In this document: in pieces, positions 7,291-8,103 of the stretch | Numbering within the stretch: the stretch's first letter is position 1 | Layout: each line of letters starts with the position of its first letter | Origin: Campylobacterota bacterium | GTDB taxonomy: Bacteria > Campylobacterota > Campylobacteria > Campylobacterales > Sulfurovaceae | Length of the DNA stretch: 8,103 nt | Direction: 5' to 3' | NCBI GenBank assembly: GCA_003646505.1 | Contig: QMKT01000087.1 | Coordinates: forward strand, 1 to 8,103 | Translations under genes and position numbers: made by a program | The notes under the pieces: model-generated | Database searches by the model: none | What the model was told of the DNA's origin: nothing | What the model saw: only the letters and a program-made list of their open reading frames with translations

Positions 7291-7382
7291 TGTAGCGTGG
7301 GTTTTCTAACCCACGAACAATTGTTTACAATTGATATTTATATTTCACTTCGTTCATCGTGGGTTAGAAAACCCACGCTACA
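7291..7382. repeat. REP doublet (REPIN-like): inverted pair of GTAG-headed hairpins
   Basis: A perfect 26-bp inverted repeat occupies 7291-7316 and 7357-7382 with a 40-base A/T-rich spacer. Each arm is itself a hairpin: after GTAG (7292-7295) comes CGTGGGTT-TTCT-AACCCACG (7296-7315), an 8-bp stem with a four-base loop; the other arm (7358-7377) is its complement, ending in CTAC (7378-7381). A GTAG head next to a G/C-rich palindrome is the mark of REP elements mobilised by REP-associated Y1 transposases (RAYT/TnpA-REP). The spacer holds another self-complementary stretch (CAATTGT/ACAATTG, 7318-7333). It fills nearly all of the 125-base gap between rdgB and the CiaB-family gene. It could also protect mRNA ends, but no T-tract follows either hairpin. 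Confidence 0.75.
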
Positions 7383-7391
7383 AGACTTTTG

Positions 7392-7982
7392 CTATTTACT
7401 TTTCAACATCCAAATAATCGGCTTCGCCAATTCAAGTGCCTTTCCACGATGCGAAATCTTACTCTTCACATCATCATCTAACTCACCAAGTGTTTTATCA
7501 AGCCCCGCAGGGATGAACATCGGGTCATATCCAAACCCTTTGTCCCCTTTAGCTTCAGCTATCGCATCTCCATGCATCCAACCATGCACCACATACTCCC
7601 CATACTTTGAGACTATGGCAATGGCAGCTGTGTAATACGCCGGTGTTGACTTCAAACCTTTTTCTTTAACTGCTTCTATAAGTTTATAAAGATTATCTTT
7701 ATCTGTTACACCAACTCCCGCATATCTAGCAGAGTATATCCCCGGTGCACCATCCAAAACAGGAAGTGAAATACCACTGTCATCTGATATAACAAGATAC
7801 TCTTCATCTAATTTTTCATAAATAGTGCGTGCTTTGATAAGTGCATTAGCGGCAAAAGTATCCCCATCTTCAATTATCTCAAATTCACCTAGAAGGTCAG
7901 AAAAAGGTACTACTTCATCTTCACACATCTGTTTAAATTCACGTAATTTACCCTTGTTCCCAGTTGCTAAAACCAATTTCAT
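7392..7982 (-). CDS. rdgB: XTP/dITP pyrophosphatase (RdgB/HAM1 family)
   Basis: Cytosolic house-cleaning enzyme that hydrolyses dITP, XTP and ITP to monophosphates, keeping deaminated purines out of DNA and RNA. The complete 196-residue chain has the usual family length. Motifs are LATGNKGKL (5-13, with Lys10 in the T-x-N-x-x-K signature), [20 protein letters not shown] (64-83, with Asp67/Asp68 as metal/catalytic acids), the conserved SARYAG (84-89), [10 protein letters not shown] (149-158, base pocket) and SHRGKAL (177-183). The ATG at 7982 begins the standard MKLVLATGN; a modest AAGG or AAGA serves as ribosome site. It is divergent from the transporter on the plus strand and its stop lies 9 bases from the REPIN-like element. 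Identification is secure. Confidence 0.96.
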   Translation of the reverse strand: MKLVLATGNKGKLREFKQMCEDEVVPFSDLLGEFEIIEDGDTFAANALIKARTIYEKLDEEYLVISDDSGISLPVLDGAPGIYSARYAGVGVTDKDNLYKLIEAVKEKGLKSTPAYYTAAIAIVSKYGEYVVHGWMHGDAIAEAKGDKGFGYDPMFIPAGLDKTLGELDDDVKSKISHRGKALELAKPIIWMLKSK

Positions 7983-8003
7983 TAATTCTTAACCTTATTG
8001 ATA

Positions 8004-8010
8004 TATAATA
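8004..8010. promoter_or_regulatory. Overlapping divergent -10 boxes between rdgB and the transporter
   Basis: The plus strand has a consensus TATAAT at 8004-8009 serving the rightward transporter. The minus strand reads TATTAT at 8005-8010, which suits rdgB (about 22 bases from its ATG). The gap is only 59 bases, so both promoters must lie in or very near it. No convincing -35 is seen for either. Confidence 0.45.
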
Positions 8011-8041
8011 GGACAAATTTTATCTAATTAAAGGTATACCT

Positions 8042-8103
8042 ATGATTAAACAAATCATGCCACTTAGTCTTATTGTAGCACTAAGATTCTTCGGACTCTT
8101 CAT
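8042..8103 (+). CDS. Putative MFS-type membrane transporter, N-terminus only
   Basis: Twenty codons are visible before the right edge: MIKQIMPLSLIVALRFFGLF. The pattern, a short basic start followed by a hydrophobic stretch containing ALRFFGLF, resembles the first transmembrane helix of major facilitator superfamily permeases that I recall from Campylobacterota. A clear Shine-Dalgarno AAGG (8031-8034) sits seven bases before the ATG and a TATAAT box lies about 33 bases upstream. It is the only gene on the plus strand. Substrate cannot be guessed, and the family call rests on very little sequence. Confidence 0.55.
   Translation, partial: MIKQIMPLSLIVALRFFGLF

Noticed and set aside
7291..7382. 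Inverted repeat as a bidirectional terminator or as IS ends
   Set aside because: Neither arm is followed by a T-tract, the 40-base interior is far too short for a transposase, and no target-site duplication is evident.
7252..7635. 127-aa plus-strand open frame crossing the REPIN-like element into rdgB
   Set aside because: It runs antisense through the rdgB coding region and through a repeat; no domain and no ribosome site.

Overview
The window looks like core chromosome of a Campylobacterota (epsilonproteobacterial) organism, most likely a free-living sulfur or hydrogen oxidiser of the Sulfurovum/Sulfurimonas type. The evidence is the AT-rich composition, the long two-part DUF507 protein beside carA and near purA, a full-length CiaB-family protein, and the short HisZ-type HisRS paralogue. 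The genus is an inference from gene content and protein style; no search was run.

Layout: all genes except the last are transcribed leftwards (minus strand). From right to left, a divergent intergenic region near 7983-8041 separates a plus-strand MFS-type transporter start (cut by the window's right edge) from rdgB, the nucleotide-pool sanitising XTP/dITP pyrophosphatase. Between rdgB and the CiaB-family gene lies a 92-bp inverted pair of GTAG-headed hairpins, very like a REP doublet (REPIN). The CiaB-family protein carries an HEYGH zinc-peptidase motif. Next come an SCP2 sterol-carrier-fold gene with its own putative promoter and an intrinsic-terminator-like hairpin.

The left half is a tightly packed transcription unit: class V aminotransferase, hisZ, purA, then (after a 125-nt gap filled with stacked hairpins) DUF507 and carA. 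Three of its four junctions abut or overlap (TAATG, TAGATG, TAATG), suggesting translational coupling. The unit links nucleotide and amino-acid synthesis. HisZ activates the ATP-consuming first step of histidine synthesis, whose by-product AICAR returns to IMP, the substrate of PurA. CarA supplies carbamoyl phosphate for pyrimidines and arginine. carA is cut by the left window edge just after its catalytic cysteine motif.

Most of the window is ordinary housekeeping sequence and I see no clear new multi-gene system. The parts most worth a second look are the structured purA-DUF507 spacer, the REPIN-like element, the metallopeptidase signature in the CiaB-family protein, and the overlapping divergent promoters. 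No stretch longer than about 160 bases lacks a gene, and I saw no rRNA, tRNA, CRISPR array, insertion sequence or prophage gene.
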